Program-made: the position numbers and the translations under genes
In this document: piece after piece, positions 51,799-61,932 of the stretch
Position numbering within the stretch: position 1 is the first letter of the stretch
How the letters are laid out: every line of letters begins with the position of its first letter
The notes under the pieces: model-generated
Told to the model about the DNA's origin: nothing
What the model saw: the letters and a program-made list of their open reading frames with translations, nothing else
Database searches by the model: none
NCBI RefSeq assembly: GCF_009389585.1
Contig: NZ_VIYG01000011.1
Location: forward strand, 62,001 to 126,000
Length of the DNA stretch: 64,000 nucleotides
Source: Oceanobacillus sp. CFH 90083
GTDB taxonomy: Bacteria > Bacillota > Bacilli > Bacillales > Amphibacillaceae
Reading direction: 5' to 3'

Positions 51799-53115
51799 CT
51801 ATAAAGTTTTATTCATAATATATTTTCTTTTACCAGAATTAAGGGTAGGAATTGCCTTTACCTTTTTGAACATAATATTGGCATTTACTCCCAATACTTC
51901 AAGTAGTTTATCTTTAAGTAAATTTTGTTTCGTAAATTCTCCTTCAATATTTAATAATACCTGATAATCTTTTTTGCTAACTTGAATGAATTGAAATTCT
52001 TTCACCTCTTCAAATTCCCAAAATGTTACTGAGATTTTATGAGGTGAAATATATTGACCATTACTATCAAAAATCATATCAATTTGACGACCACCGAAAT
52101 CCGTTATGCCTTTTTTTTCTTTCCCATTTACTTTCACCATTGTAAAAGTACCAACATCACCAGTATCATATCTAATCATTGGCATTGCATAGTTAAATAA
52201 ATCTGTAACAACTATCCTACCTAACTCTCCTTGCTCAACTGGTTCATCACTACCCATCTTAAGTATTTCAAAATAATAACTTGCTTCATTCATGATAAAT
52301 GTATTTGGATGGTTTGGATTATCCTGACCTAATATTCCATTTTCCATATTTGCGTATCTTGAATATGCATCACAAGCAAATGCTTTCATCATTGTATGGC
52401 GTGTATTATCGTATAATAATTCTGAAGTACTAATGATTCCGTTTATTTTTGATTTACCAATTATATCCGTTCCGTTTTTATTAAAATAATCTGCTAAAGC
52501 ATCGTATGTAGATGCATACGATAACGCAGTACCCCCAGAATTTTGTGTAAGATTTTCAATTTCCTTGCAAATCATCCTAATGTTTGGATTATCTAATTTA
52601 TCAATATCGATTAACCTTTCATTTTGAACAAATTGTTTCAGTTTACTCTTTTGATTTATGATATTTAATGATCTTAGATGTATTAACTTATTACCAACTT
52701 CATATCCTGCTAATCCATTAAAGAAAATTGCTTCTGCATTTACTCTTCTTTTTTTCTCTAGATTTTGATAGGATGTAAAGGGTGTACCTGTAGAACCACT
52801 AGTTGACATTTTAAACAATTCATTTGTTTGATATTTTTGGGACATAAAAGATTCTTGATTATCTCGAATAAAATTTTTATTTACTACAGGAAAATCTGCT
52901 AGTTCTAACCTATCAGCATATTCTTGGTAAAATTTAGTGTGGTTAGTCGCTTCTGCAAATAACCTTTTAATTTGTTGAGATTGAAATTTATATGAATATG
53001 GAGATGTACTATCTAGCTCATAAAATCTTTTGATATCTTCATATGCACTTCTTATTTTACTTCCTTTTGCTTTATCTAAAGTCCAAAATGAATTTTTTCT
53101 CACTAAACTTAACAT
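51799..53115 (-). CDS. CapK-like adenylate-forming enzyme
   Basis: A 438-residue relative of phenylacetate-CoA ligases found in capsule clusters (CapK). The adenylation motif is present as FKMSTSGSTGTPFTSY and TDFGGRQIDMIFDSNGQYISP. The segment GRIVVTDLFNYAMPMIRYDTGDV is the ATP-binding A5/A8-like part. It probably activates an acid for transfer to a sugar, working with the ATP-grasp protein eight bases downstream. The substrate is unknown. Confidence 0.8.
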   Translation of the reverse strand: MLSLVRKNSFWTLDKAKGSKIRSAYEDIKRFYELDSTSPYSYKFQSQQIKRLFAEATNHTKFYQEYADRLELADFPVVNKNFIRDNQESFMSQKYQTNELFKMSTSGSTGTPFTSYQNLEKKRRVNAEAIFFNGLAGYEVGNKLIHLRSLNIINQKSKLKQFVQNERLIDIDKLDNPNIRMICKEIENLTQNSGGTALSYASTYDALADYFNKNGTDIIGKSKINGIISTSELLYDNTRHTMMKAFACDAYSRYANMENGILGQDNPNHPNTFIMNEASYYFEILKMGSDEPVEQGELGRIVVTDLFNYAMPMIRYDTGDVGTFTMVKVNGKEKKGITDFGGRQIDMIFDSNGQYISPHKISVTFWEFEEVKEFQFIQVSKKDYQVLLNIEGEFTKQNLLKDKLLEVLGVNANIMFKKVKAIPTLNSGKRKYIMNKTL

Positions 53116-53146
53116 CCCAAAATCTCCTTTTTAATCTAAATTTGAT

Positions 53147-53803
53147 TCATTTCAAATCCCTTAATTTTTTTGCTGGAACACCTACGTAAAGCACCTTTTC
53201 CTCAGTATTTTTAACAATTACAGCACCCGCTCCAAGCTCTGCTCCCGTTTCTACTGTTATACCTTGTATAATAGTTGCACCCGTTCCTACTATTGCTTTA
53301 TTTTTCAAATATACATTGCCTGAAATATGGCATCCAGGCATAATAGTTACATAATCCTCCAATCTGACATCATGACCAAAGGTTGTACCAATATTAATAT
53401 GGCAGTGATTACCTAAACTACTATCTGGATTAATCACTACTCCCCCACAAACCACATTGCCAACGCCTAAATTAAAATATTTACTAATAGTTGCTTTGGG
53501 ATGGATTAAATTTGCCCATTTAACAAGTTTCAGTTCATTTACGATTTTTTCTCGGATATTAGCATCAGCAATTGCAATAACACCATATATTACTTCTTTT
53601 TCACTAATTTCTTTTAGATATTCTGTGGTTCCAACAACAGAGTATCCTAATACATTTTCACCTAGCCTAGCTTTATTATCATCGATAATTCCAATTAATT
53701 CATATTCTTTTTTCACCTTGTTTATTTCTTCTGTAATCTCTATAACTTGTTTACAAAAACCACCACTACCAATAACAAATAGTTTTTCCATCTTTCCATT
53801 CAC
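53147..53803 (-). CDS. PglD/EpsM/NeuD-type sugar O- or N-acetyltransferase
   Basis: A 218-residue protein with a Rossmann-like N-terminus (KLFVIGSGGFCKQVIEITEE) and a C-terminal left-handed beta-helix of hexapeptide repeats (GNVVCGGVVINPDSSLGN, then HINIGTTFGHDVRLED with the catalytic His). PglD and EpsM acetylate the 4-amino sugar made by a dehydratase and an aminotransferase, and both of those enzymes are in this cluster. The frame opens with GTG at 53803; an ATG four codons on is an alternative start. Confidence 0.87.
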   Translation of the reverse strand: MNGKMEKLFVIGSGGFCKQVIEITEEINKVKKEYELIGIIDDNKARLGENVLGYSVVGTTEYLKEISEKEVIYGVIAIADANIREKIVNELKLVKWANLIHPKATISKYFNLGVGNVVCGGVVINPDSSLGNHCHINIGTTFGHDVRLEDYVTIMPGCHISGNVYLKNKAIVGTGATIIQGITVETGAELGAGAVIVKNTEEKVLYVGVPAKKLRDLK

Positions 53804-53823
53804 ACCTATTCTAAATTGACGAT

Positions 53824-54441
53824 TTATTTAGAGCTTGATCCTTTAAATTTATTACTTTGTTGTGAATTTTCAAAGTTAATTCCTTCTCTAACGAACACTT
53901 TCTTTATTGTTAATAAAAATATTTTAATATCCTGAACAAGTGTTAAGTTATCAACATACTTAACGTCTAAATTAAATTTCTCCTCCCAGTCTATAGCATT
54001 TCTCCCACTAATTTGTGCTAGTCCTGATAATCCTGGTCTAACTTTGTGCCGTCTCTTTTGATGTTCATTGTAAAGTGGAAGATATTCTACCAGTAAGGGT
54101 CTTGGTCCAATAAATGACATATCTCCTTTTAAAATATTAAATAACTCTGGCAATTCATCAAGAGATGATGAACGCAGTAATTTACCAAACTTAGTTAGTC
54201 TTAAATGATCTGCCAATAACTCACCATTTCCATTCTTTGCGTCTGTCATTGTTCTAAATTTATAAAGAGTAAACACTTTCTCATTCATTCCGGGGCGGTC
54301 TTGTGTAAAAATAATTGGACTCCCGAGTTTAGCTCTTACTAGTAGTGCTACGATCAATAAGATTGGTGATAAAAATACAATGGCAAGAAATGAAAACAAA
54401 ACATCAAAAAACCTTTTGAAGAAATTTCTATACATTAACAC
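53824..54441 (-). CDS. undecaprenyl-phosphate sugar phosphotransferase (EpsL/PglC-like)
   Basis: A 205-residue monotopic priming transferase. One membrane helix (residues about 10-33) is followed by the conserved core FTQDRPGMNEKVFTLYKFRTM and the catalytic Asp-Glu pair in LDELPELFNILKGDMSFIGPRPL. GLSGLAQISGRNAIDWEEK closes the domain. It loads the first sugar-phosphate, probably a diacetamido-bacillosamine-type sugar made by neighbouring genes, onto the lipid carrier. Confidence 0.9.
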   Translation of the reverse strand: MLMYRNFFKRFFDVLFSFLAIVFLSPILLIVALLVRAKLGSPIIFTQDRPGMNEKVFTLYKFRTMTDAKNGNGELLADHLRLTKFGKLLRSSSLDELPELFNILKGDMSFIGPRPLLVEYLPLYNEHQKRRHKVRPGLSGLAQISGRNAIDWEEKFNLDVKYVDNLTLVQDIKIFLLTIKKVFVREGINFENSQQSNKFKGSSSK

Positions 54442-54491
54442 ACCTTCCTTTTTTATACATAAATTTCACTTATTTAATTTCTTGTGCACTA

Positions 54492-55061
54492 TTATTGCTC
54501 CCTTTTTTTTTCAAATTGTGCCCACATTAAATTTACTAATTCTTCTTTTATATGCTGTTTTCTTGGCTTTATTTCAATTGGATAATCATTATTATTTAAT
54601 CTTTTTCGCTGTACAAAATCTTCAAAAGTTCCAATAGGTTTTGCGGGAATTCCTGCTACAATTGTATTTGATGGCACATCTTTTGTTACAACACTTCCAG
54701 AAGCTATTATGACATTTGAACCAATTCTCACATTATACATAATCTTCGTATCCGCCCCAACAAATACATTATCCCAGATATCAATACAACCAATTTTTTC
54801 GATAAAAGTTACGTCTCTAAACTTAGTATTTAACATATTATGAACATCATCGTGAGTTACAAAAGTAACATTTGATGCAATTCTTACGTTATTTCCTATC
54901 CTTATTAATTTTGGGTATAATGGGACTTTTCTAGGCATAATCATACAATTATCCCCGATACCTCCATATACGTCTTTTTGTTTTATATACTCAGCACGCT
55001 TTATCCCGGAACGAATTAAACATAATCTTAACGTATGCCAAAGTCTTTTCTTAAAGCTCAT
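54492..55061 (-). CDS. hexapeptide-repeat acyltransferase
   Basis: A 189-residue left-handed beta-helix acyltransferase. The N-terminal 55 residues are basic and helical. Hexapeptide turns follow (IRIGNNVRIASNVTFVTHDD, then DIWDNVFVGADTKIMYNVRI), with the final GSVVTKDVPSNTIVAGIPAK typical of the family. It probably acetylates a sugar of the repeat unit. It lies between the aminotransferase and the priming transferase genes. Confidence 0.83.
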   Translation of the reverse strand: MSFKKRLWHTLRLCLIRSGIKRAEYIKQKDVYGGIGDNCMIMPRKVPLYPKLIRIGNNVRIASNVTFVTHDDVHNMLNTKFRDVTFIEKIGCIDIWDNVFVGADTKIMYNVRIGSNVIIASGSVVTKDVPSNTIVAGIPAKPIGTFEDFVQRKRLNNNDYPIEIKPRKQHIKEELVNLMWAQFEKKREQ

Positions 55062-55104
55062 TCCACACCCTCATTTCACAATTACATAGCATTATTTGAT
55101 TCAA

Positions 55105-56214
55105 TTAGAATAAACCCTTAATAATATTGGTAACACGCAATAATTCCTCATCTGTCATCTTTGTATCAGACGGTAAACAAACTCCATTTTCAAACAAACT
55201 TTCTGCAATACCATTACCAATAAAATCGTACTTTTCAAAATAAGGTTGTAAATGCATTGGTTTCCAAATAGGGCGCGATTCAATATTTTCCTTTTCTAAC
55301 GCATCCATGATATCAATTGGGCGAACATCTCCTGTCAGAGTCATTGAGCTTAACCAAAAGTTCGGGTCATCCCACTCATTCCAAGGCATAAACTTTACAC
55401 CTTTCAGTCCATCTAACTTTTGTTTATAAAACTGATAAATATAGCGTTTTTTCTCTACTCGTGTATTCAACACCTTTAACTGTCCTCTACCAATTCCAGC
55501 AACAATATTACTCATTCTATAATTGAAACCTAATTCACTGTGCTGATAATGCCTTGCTTGATCTCTAGATTGGGTTGCCCAAAAACGTGCTTTCGCAACC
55601 TTTTCTTCGTTATTCGAAACAAGCATGCCACCTCCGGATGTAGTAATAATTTTATTACCGTTAAAAGAAAAAACACCGTAGTTACCAAAAGTTCCAGTAT
55701 GCTTTCCTTTATAGTAAGTACCTAGTGATTCTGCAGCATCCTCTATAACCACTACATCATGCTTATCGCAGATTTCCATAATTCTATCCATATCAGCGGA
55801 CAAGCCATACAAATGAACAACAATAACAGCCTTTACTTCCGGATATTTTTGAAACGCTTCTTCTAAAGCTTTCGGATCCATATTCCATGTTTTTTCATCA
55901 CTATCAATAAAAACAGGAGTAGCATGCTGATAAATAATTGGATTAGCTGTAGCTGAAAATGTTAAAGTTGAACAGAATACAATATCTCCTTCTTCCACTC
56001 CAGCGGCTTTTAAAGCAAGATGAATTGCTGCCGTTCCAGAAGATAGAGCTGCAGCTGATTTGATCCCAACTTTTTCTGCTAATTCTTTTTCAAATTCATT
56101 GACGTTGGTGCCTAATGGTGCTATCCAATTTGTATCAAATGCTTCTTGCACATATTGTTGTTCATAGCCTTCTTCACTCATATGCGGTGAAGAAAGAAAA
56201 ATACGTTCAGACAT
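55105..56214 (-). CDS. DegT/DnrJ/EryC1-type sugar aminotransferase (EpsN/PglE-like)
   Basis: A 369-residue PLP enzyme. It shows ALSSGTAAIHLALKAAGV near residue 57, VVIEDAAESLGTYYKGKHTG, and the PLP Lys in FSFNGNKIITTSGGGMLVS. The C-terminus is complete. Proteins of this kind convert the 4-keto sugar made by a 4,6-dehydratase into the 4-amino sugar. The dehydratase, GalU and acetyltransferase genes on either side make an EpsC/EpsN/EpsM-type pathway. Confidence 0.9.
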   Translation of the reverse strand: MSERIFLSSPHMSEEGYEQQYVQEAFDTNWIAPLGTNVNEFEKELAEKVGIKSAAALSSGTAAIHLALKAAGVEEGDIVFCSTLTFSATANPIIYQHATPVFIDSDEKTWNMDPKALEEAFQKYPEVKAVIVVHLYGLSADMDRIMEICDKHDVVVIEDAAESLGTYYKGKHTGTFGNYGVFSFNGNKIITTSGGGMLVSNNEEKVAKARFWATQSRDQARHYQHSELGFNYRMSNIVAGIGRGQLKVLNTRVEKKRYIYQFYKQKLDGLKGVKFMPWNEWDDPNFWLSSMTLTGDVRPIDIMDALEKENIESRPIWKPMHLQPYFEKYDFIGNGIAESLFENGVCLPSDTKMTDEELLRVTNIIKGLF

Positions 56215-56289
56215 GGTTAAAAACTTCCTTCCTCAAGGTGTATATTTCTTCATGTAGCTATTTCAAATTAATCACTCTAAATATTCGTT

Positions 56290-57168
56290 TTATTTCACTT
56301 TCACGTTTTTTACAATGTCTACCAAAAACTGATATAACTCATCTTTAATCTCATCATTTTCCAAAGCCAACTCAACTGTCGTCTTCACAAATCCTAACTT
56401 CTCGCCAACATCATAACGACGTCCTTCAAAATCATAAGCATAAACAGGCTGAATTTCATTCAACATCTGAATCGCATCTGTTAATTGAATCTCCCCGCCT
56501 GCACCAATTTGTTGCTTATCAAGAAATTGGAATATTTCCGGGTTGAATACATATCTCCCCATTATAGCTAAATTAGAAGGTGCAGTACCTTGTTTCGGCT
56601 TTTCGACAAAGTTATTCACCATATAACGGCGACCTTCAGTAGTTCTCGGGTCAACAATACCATATCGTGATGTATCTTCCTCTGGAACCTGCTGCACACC
56701 TACAATCGAGCTCTGTGTTTCCTCATACTGGTTAATTAATTGACGTAATCCTGGTGTTTCAGCTTTTACAATATCATCACCAAGCAGTACCGCAAATGGC
56801 TCATTACCGATAAACTTACGGGCACTCCAAACAGCATGACCTAACCCTTTAGGCTCTTTCTGACGAATATAGTGCAAATCAACATTGGATGCATAGTTTA
56901 CTTGCTCCAAAATATCAAATTTCTCTTTTTTCATCAGATTATCTTCTAATTCAAAGTTATGATCAAAATGATCCTCAATCGCACGCTTTCCTTTTCCAGT
57001 TACAATAATAATATCCTCAATCCCTGATTCAATCGCTTCTTCAATAATATATTGAATCGTTGGTTTATCAACGATTGGCAGCATTTCCTTTGGCATTGCT
57101 TTGGTTGCTGGTAAAAATCTTGTTCCTAGGCCGGCTGCTGGAATAATCGCTTTTTTTATAGTTTTCAT
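56290..57168 (-). CDS. galU: UTP-glucose-1-phosphate uridylyltransferase
   Basis: A 292-residue enzyme making UDP-glucose. The nucleotide-binding signature [25 protein letters not shown] (residues 6-30), [18 protein letters not shown]-like segment and LLGDDIV, plus [20 protein letters not shown], are typical of GalU. It supplies Ugd in the same cluster. The length and motifs are normal. Confidence 0.93.
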   Translation of the reverse strand: MKTIKKAIIPAAGLGTRFLPATKAMPKEMLPIVDKPTIQYIIEEAIESGIEDIIIVTGKGKRAIEDHFDHNFELEDNLMKKEKFDILEQVNYASNVDLHYIRQKEPKGLGHAVWSARKFIGNEPFAVLLGDDIVKAETPGLRQLINQYEETQSSIVGVQQVPEEDTSRYGIVDPRTTEGRRYMVNNFVEKPKQGTAPSNLAIMGRYVFNPEIFQFLDKQQIGAGGEIQLTDAIQMLNEIQPVYAYDFEGRRYDVGEKLGFVKTTVELALENDEIKDELYQFLVDIVKNVKVK

Positions 57169-57199
57169 TTCACACGCTCCTAGATTGATAATGATGGAA

Positions 57200-59032
57200 C
57201 TATGCTTTCATCGCTTCAAGTACTTTCCGCTCTGCAAAAACAATCTTCATCATTTCTTCTTTCAGCTCGACATTATTAAAATTGTCGTACTTCTCTAACA
57301 AATCTATAATCAATTGTCGATCTACTTCCACCGTACGACCAACGTAGATTTTTTCATAAACTTGATCAGGGAATACTTCATCTTCATTGAGAAGCTCTTC
57401 AAACATCTTCTCTCCAGGGCGTAAGCCAGAATATTTAATTGGAATTTCTGCTTCTGTATAACCAGATAACTTGATTAAATTCTTGGCTAAGTCAGATATT
57501 TTGACTGGCTCTCCCATATCCAGCACAAAAATCTCTCCACCTTTAGCAAGTGTTCCCGCTTGAATCACGAGACGGGAAGCCTCTGGAATTGTCATAAAAT
57601 ATCTTGTCATATCCTCATGTGTTACCGTAATCGGACCACCATTGGCAATTTGCTTCTTAAACAATGGAATAACACTGCCCCGGCTGCCGAGCACATTTCC
57701 AAACCGTACTGCAACAAATTTCGTTGTACTTTGCTGCGCCAGCCCTTGAACAATCATCTCTGCAATTCGTTTGCTTGCCCCCATAACATTGGTTGGGTTT
57801 ACCGCTTTATCTGTAGATACCATCACAAATTTTGACACACCAAACGTATCCGCTGCTTCAGCAACATTTTTCGTACCGATGATATTATTTTTTACAGCTT
57901 CATGTGGATTATATTCCATCAGAGGAACATGTTTATGCGCTGCTGCATGGTAAATAATAGAAGGATGATACTCCTGAACAATATTAAAAATACGCTCTCT
58001 ATCTTGAATGTCACCTATAATAGGAATAACTTCTGTATCGTATTGTTCTAAGGTTGTTTTTAATTCCATATCAATGTTATAAATACTAAACTCCCCATGC
58101 CCAACAAGTAACAGTTTTTTTGGTGAGAAACGCATCAGCTGACGACAGATTTCTGAACCAATCGACCCGCCCGCCCCTGTCACCATTACTGTTGTTCCTG
58201 TTACATATTCAGAGATGGCACCAATATCTAATTTAACTGGAGCTCTTCCTAATAAGTCCTCTACCTCAACATTTTTTAGATGGCTGACAGAAATTTTCCC
58301 TGTCATTAAGTCTTCAATTCTTGGAAGCAGCTGTACAGACGCTCCAGTTTCATTACATCGATTAATCAACTTCTTTAAAGCTCCATTATGTAATGAAGGT
58401 ATTGCAATAACAATATGCTCAATCTGCATTTTTCCTACAGTTTCCGGGATATCTTTAGTCATTCCAATAACTGGCAAGCTAAGTATCTCCATCTTTTGTT
58501 TTGTTAAATCATCATCGATAAAGGCTACTGGATAAAGTTCTGCTGTCTCACTTTCATTTTGTAATTGACGAGCAATCATCACCCCGGCAGCTCCAGCACC
58601 AATAATTAAGGTTCGTTTTTGGAGCTCCGTTTTTTTACTAATATTGCTATCCCTTGTCAATCGCCATACAAAACGAGATCCTCCAATTAAAACAATATGC
58701 AGAAGCCATGTTACGATTAATGCCCGTCGATAAATTTGGTCATTGACAAGGAACTGAACAGCACCAACTGAAATAATTGTAAATGTTACAGCCTTTACGA
58801 TCGCAATCAATTCCCTTATACTAGCATAAGACCAAATTTTATGATATAACTTAAAAATAAAAGCAAATATATGATGAAAGATTAAGAATGCAATCGCACT
58901 AAACCAAAGTTCATTTGTTAAGAAGTTATCCGGATAAGATGGATAGACCACCCAAAAAGCAATGAATATAGATGAAGTTACTATTAGTGAGTCCAGTAAT
59001 ATCAACATTGCTAACCTTTTTTTGTAAGTCAT
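57200..59032 (-). CDS. EpsC/CapD-type nucleotide-sugar 4,6-dehydratase
   Basis: A 610-residue membrane-bound enzyme. Four N-terminal helices (about 9-30, 42-63, 80-100, 110-128) are followed by a CoA-binding-like Rossmann domain ([17 protein letters not shown], about 142-158). The catalytic short-chain dehydrogenase domain has [15 protein letters not shown] (about 280) and [17 protein letters not shown] (about 400). It converts UDP-N-acetylglucosamine to the 4-keto-6-deoxy sugar that the aminotransferase and PglD-like protein then modify. Confidence 0.9.
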   Translation of the reverse strand: MTYKKRLAMLILLDSLIVTSSIFIAFWVVYPSYPDNFLTNELWFSAIAFLIFHHIFAFIFKLYHKIWSYASIRELIAIVKAVTFTIISVGAVQFLVNDQIYRRALIVTWLLHIVLIGGSRFVWRLTRDSNISKKTELQKRTLIIGAGAAGVMIARQLQNESETAELYPVAFIDDDLTKQKMEILSLPVIGMTKDIPETVGKMQIEHIVIAIPSLHNGALKKLINRCNETGASVQLLPRIEDLMTGKISVSHLKNVEVEDLLGRAPVKLDIGAISEYVTGTTVMVTGAGGSIGSEICRQLMRFSPKKLLLVGHGEFSIYNIDMELKTTLEQYDTEVIPIIGDIQDRERIFNIVQEYHPSIIYHAAAHKHVPLMEYNPHEAVKNNIIGTKNVAEAADTFGVSKFVMVSTDKAVNPTNVMGASKRIAEMIVQGLAQQSTTKFVAVRFGNVLGSRGSVIPLFKKQIANGGPITVTHEDMTRYFMTIPEASRLVIQAGTLAKGGEIFVLDMGEPVKISDLAKNLIKLSGYTEAEIPIKYSGLRPGEKMFEELLNEDEVFPDQVYEKIYVGRTVEVDRQLIIDLLEKYDNFNNVELKEEMMKIVFAERKVLEAMKA

Positions 59033-59103
59033 TTGGGATAACTCTCCCTTCTTTAATTTGTTTCTGTATAGAAACTTTATATATGCTAAGCAGAATTATT
59101 TCT

Positions 59104-59868
59104 TTAGAATAACCCTAAGAACTTTTTCTTTTTTGGCAAGCTCGGTTCCATACGATTCACATTTTTATTATTTATGAGCAGCTGGCTATTTTCTTGAAAC
59201 AGATAGACAAAATCAGAACCATAGTTTTTTTTGACAGCATCAAATGCTTCATCCATCACAAACCTTCGTGATTTTACATTATGTGCATCAGATGCAATAA
59301 AATGGGTCTGGTTACATTCAATCAGCTGCTCTGCATATTTTTTTATATCCTTGCCAAACTTACCTATTAAACTTGCAGCAGTAACTTGGCTCAATGCTCC
59401 ATTTTTCACAAAATCATATAGCAGATTAGGATTTTCCAGTAATTCCTGATTGCGTTCGGGATGAACAATCACAGGTGTATATCCCTTCATTTGAATATCA
59501 AAAAGTACCTGCTTTGCGTATCGTGGTACACTCGCTGAAGGGAATTCAATAAAAAGAAATTTGGTTTCATTTAAGGAAAGAATCTCATCATCTTCTATAC
59601 CTTGTAAGATTTCACCATATATTCTTGTTTCCTGACCAGGCAATACTTCTAAAGGAATACCTTCGTTCCCGAATAATTCATTTAAGATAGAGACACTACG
59701 AAGAACAGATGCCTTATCATTAAAATAGGATCCATTATTATGATGCGGTGTTGCAATGATTGTCTGGATACCTTGCTCTACAGCCTGCTTAGCCATGGCA
59801 ATACTATCTTCTTCCGATTTTGCTCCATCATCTACACCTGGTAAAATATGTGTGTGTATATCTATCAT
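59104..59868 (-). CDS. CpsB/YwqE-type PHP tyrosine-protein phosphatase
   Basis: A 254-residue manganese-dependent phosphatase of the PHP fold. It starts MIDIHTHILPGVDDGAKSEE, with metal ligands in IATPHHNNG, FIEFPS, VIVHPERN and IASDAHN. It removes phosphate from the Tyr cluster of the kinase encoded upstream and so controls polymer synthesis. A GGGAGAG site precedes the ATG. It is separated from the kinase gene by a hairpin. Confidence 0.9.
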   Translation of the reverse strand: MIDIHTHILPGVDDGAKSEEDSIAMAKQAVEQGIQTIIATPHHNNGSYFNDKASVLRSVSILNELFGNEGIPLEVLPGQETRIYGEILQGIEDDEILSLNETKFLFIEFPSASVPRYAKQVLFDIQMKGYTPVIVHPERNQELLENPNLLYDFVKNGALSQVTAASLIGKFGKDIKKYAEQLIECNQTHFIASDAHNVKSRRFVMDEAFDAVKKNYGSDFVYLFQENSQLLINNKNVNRMEPSLPKKKKFLGLF

Positions 59869-60014
59869 TATTTTTCTCTCCCAACATCGATAAATGAAAC
59901 GTTTTTCCTATAAATACTCATTCTATTTAGTTGAATTATATCTTATGCACTAAGTAATCACAATGTACGTTTTCGCACACGCCCTTGCGCTTCAAGCTAT
60001 AAACAGCTACCCAA

Positions 60015-60055
60015 TTTCAATAAAAAGAGCTCTTTTAAAAGAACTCTTTTTATTT
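60015..60055 (-). terminator. hairpin between kinase and phosphatase genes (attenuator)
   Basis: AAAAAGAG (60022-60029) and CTCTTTTT (60044-60051) pair, and the inner TCTTTT/AAAAGA also pairs, giving a long stem with one mismatch. The minus strand ends in CTCTTTTTATT, an intrinsic terminator form. It lies inside the EPS operon just after the kinase stop. Confidence 0.78.
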
Positions 60056-60751
60056 TCAGTTGCCATAGTAATAATAATAATTTGCTTCTTTTTTATCTCT
60101 ATCATTTAAGACAACACCGAGAACATTCGCATGGACTGATTCCAATGCTTCTAATGCCTGCTTCGCTGCATCATTCTCTGTTTTTTTGCTGCGGACAACC
60201 AAGATGGCACCATCTACATAATTAGATAGAATTTGCGCATCTGTTACAGCCAGTACCGGGGGCATATCAAAAATAACCATATCATATTTTTGTTTTGCTG
60301 CTTCGATAAAAGCCTGCATTCTTCTTGAACCTAACAGCTCAGATGGATTTGGCGGTATTGGACCACAGGAAATGACATCTAAATTAGTAATGTCCGAGGA
60401 TTCCACCGTCTCTTCCAATGTCGTTTCACCTACTAAAATATTACTTAGTCCACGCAAATTATCTAAACGGAAGGTATAGTGAATCGTCGGCTTCCGTAAA
60501 TCAGCGTCAATTAACAAAACCTTCTTTCCCTGCTGTGCATACACAACAGCTAAATTTGCCGTTGTCATAGACTTTCCTTCTGCAGGTCCGGCAGAAGTTA
60601 AGAGCATACTTGTTATTTCATTATCTACAGATGCAAATTGTAAATTTGTTCTGACCGTACGGTATTGCTCCGAAATCGGGGATCGGGGATTCGTATGCGT
60701 AATTAAATGCCGCATTTTGCTTCCTAAGTTAAACTGTTTTTTTCGCGCCAT
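60056..60751 (-). CDS. CpsD/EpsB-type bacterial tyrosine kinase
   Basis: A 231-residue BY-kinase. Walker A is in LTSAGPAEGKSMTTANLA, A' in VLLIDADLRKP and Walker B in VIFDMPPV. The C-terminus has the autophosphorylated Tyr cluster NYYYYYGN. It works with the Wzz-like modulator, whose gene overlaps its start by 23 bases. It sets chain length and export of the polymer through phosphorylation cycles with the PHP phosphatase. Confidence 0.93.
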   Translation of the reverse strand: MARKKQFNLGSKMRHLITHTNPRSPISEQYRTVRTNLQFASVDNEITSMLLTSAGPAEGKSMTTANLAVVYAQQGKKVLLIDADLRKPTIHYTFRLDNLRGLSNILVGETTLEETVESSDITNLDVISCGPIPPNPSELLGSRRMQAFIEAAKQKYDMVIFDMPPVLAVTDAQILSNYVDGAILVVRSKKTENDAAKQALEALESVHANVLGVVLNDRDKKEANYYYYYGN

Positions 60752-61496
60752 TTAAAGCTCTCCTTCCTGTCGTCCCAGTTTGTTCTAAATCTGTACGTTG
60801 ATGCGCCTGAATATCATTTTCATCGACATGAGAGATAACTCCAAGTACTGGTACTCCTAATTGTTTTATAATATCCTGTTCCGTTTTAATAGTATTATCT
60901 AAATACTCCAGTAAGAATGCAATTACTACACCAAGCATAGCTCCAAGTACGATACCAATTGCAATATTTAGGATTGGATTCGGGGCAACCGGGGATGGGT
61001 TCGCAACTAATTCTGCGTGTGTTAAGATAGCAACATTATCTACATTCATAATGCCTGGAATCTCTTCTTGAAATATTTCTACGGTGGTATTGGCAATATT
61101 CACTGCTTGTGCTGGGTTTTCATCTGTTGCTGTTACGGTTACTACTTGAGAATTTTCTTCGCTACTGACACTGATTTTATTAGCAAGCTGTCCTGGTGAT
61201 AAATCCAAGCCAAGTTCATCAATAACCGGCTCTAATATAGCAGCACTGCTAATGATAACATTGTATGTATTTATTATTTCAACGTTTGTTCTTAAATCTT
61301 GCTGCGTAAACTGCCCCATCTCTTGTTCCTGCGTTTGATTAACAATAAACTGTGAACTGCTTTGATATGTTGGAGTTAACACAAAATAACTGATAACAGC
61401 TGCAATAAAAGCAACACCTAAAATAAATGTCAATATAAGTAGCAGCCGTTTCTTAATAACCTCAGCGATCTCCTTTAAAGATATCGTTTCTTCCAT
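60729..61496 (-). CDS. YveK/EpsA-type kinase modulator (Wzz-like)
   Basis: A 255-residue membrane protein. The first helix (about 15-37, LLLILTFILGVAFIAAVISY) and the second (about 173-198, ILNIAIGIVLGAMLGVVIAF) flank the extracellular Wzz domain (PTYQSSSQFIVNQTQEQEM). The cytosolic C-tail activates the tyrosine kinase. It is the first gene of the EPS operon; a CGGAGG site precedes the ATG. Confidence 0.92.
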   Translation of the reverse strand: MEETISLKEIAEVIKKRLLLILTFILGVAFIAAVISYFVLTPTYQSSSQFIVNQTQEQEMGQFTQQDLRTNVEIINTYNVIISSAAILEPVIDELGLDLSPGQLANKISVSSEENSQVVTVTATDENPAQAVNIANTTVEIFQEEIPGIMNVDNVAILTHAELVANPSPVAPNPILNIAIGIVLGAMLGVVIAFLLEYLDNTIKTEQDIIKQLGVPVLGVISHVDENDIQAHQRTDLEQTGTTGRRALNGAKKTV

Positions 61497-61932
61497 TTCT
61501 TTACCTCCGTTACTTATTAAACTCTTGTCTTAAAACCTTACTAAACTTACTTATTATGAAAATAATTGTATCCATTAGAATTTCTATTTTATTGTGTGTG
61601 GCTAAAATGAATGACAAATATCCCTTCTAGTTATATACTCATATTAATTTATCACTACAATAATTGACACAGGTGTTTTTACAATAAGTCGAATTATATC
61701 ATATCGAATGCATTTTACCATATTTTTTTTATTAAGTTTTCGTTACCTCATAACGAAACCGTTAACAGACACTGTTCTGACAAGTTTCGACTCTTTTTTA
61801 CAATTATATTACAAGTGCTATTAGTTGGCATAACTCCTTAAAATAATAGATTTAGCAAACCTTTACATAAAAACAATTTTTATCAAGTATTTCTCTGATT
61901 TTAACTGTTTCAATCTGTTACTGGAATATCAC
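61497..61932. other. EPS operon promoter region
   Basis: A 436-base gap between nagA and the first EPS gene with no ORF. It contains the candidate promoter listed next and a short inverted repeat near 61760 (GTTAACAGACACTGTTC). Such a long leader suggests regulatory binding sites; none could be named. Confidence 0.5.
61632..61660 (-). promoter_or_regulatory. candidate sigma-A promoter of the EPS operon
   Basis: On the minus strand TTGTAG (61660-61655), a 17-base spacer and TATATA (61637-61632) lie about 140 bases before the first EPS gene. The hexamers are moderate matches; assignment is by spacing only. Confidence 0.35.
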
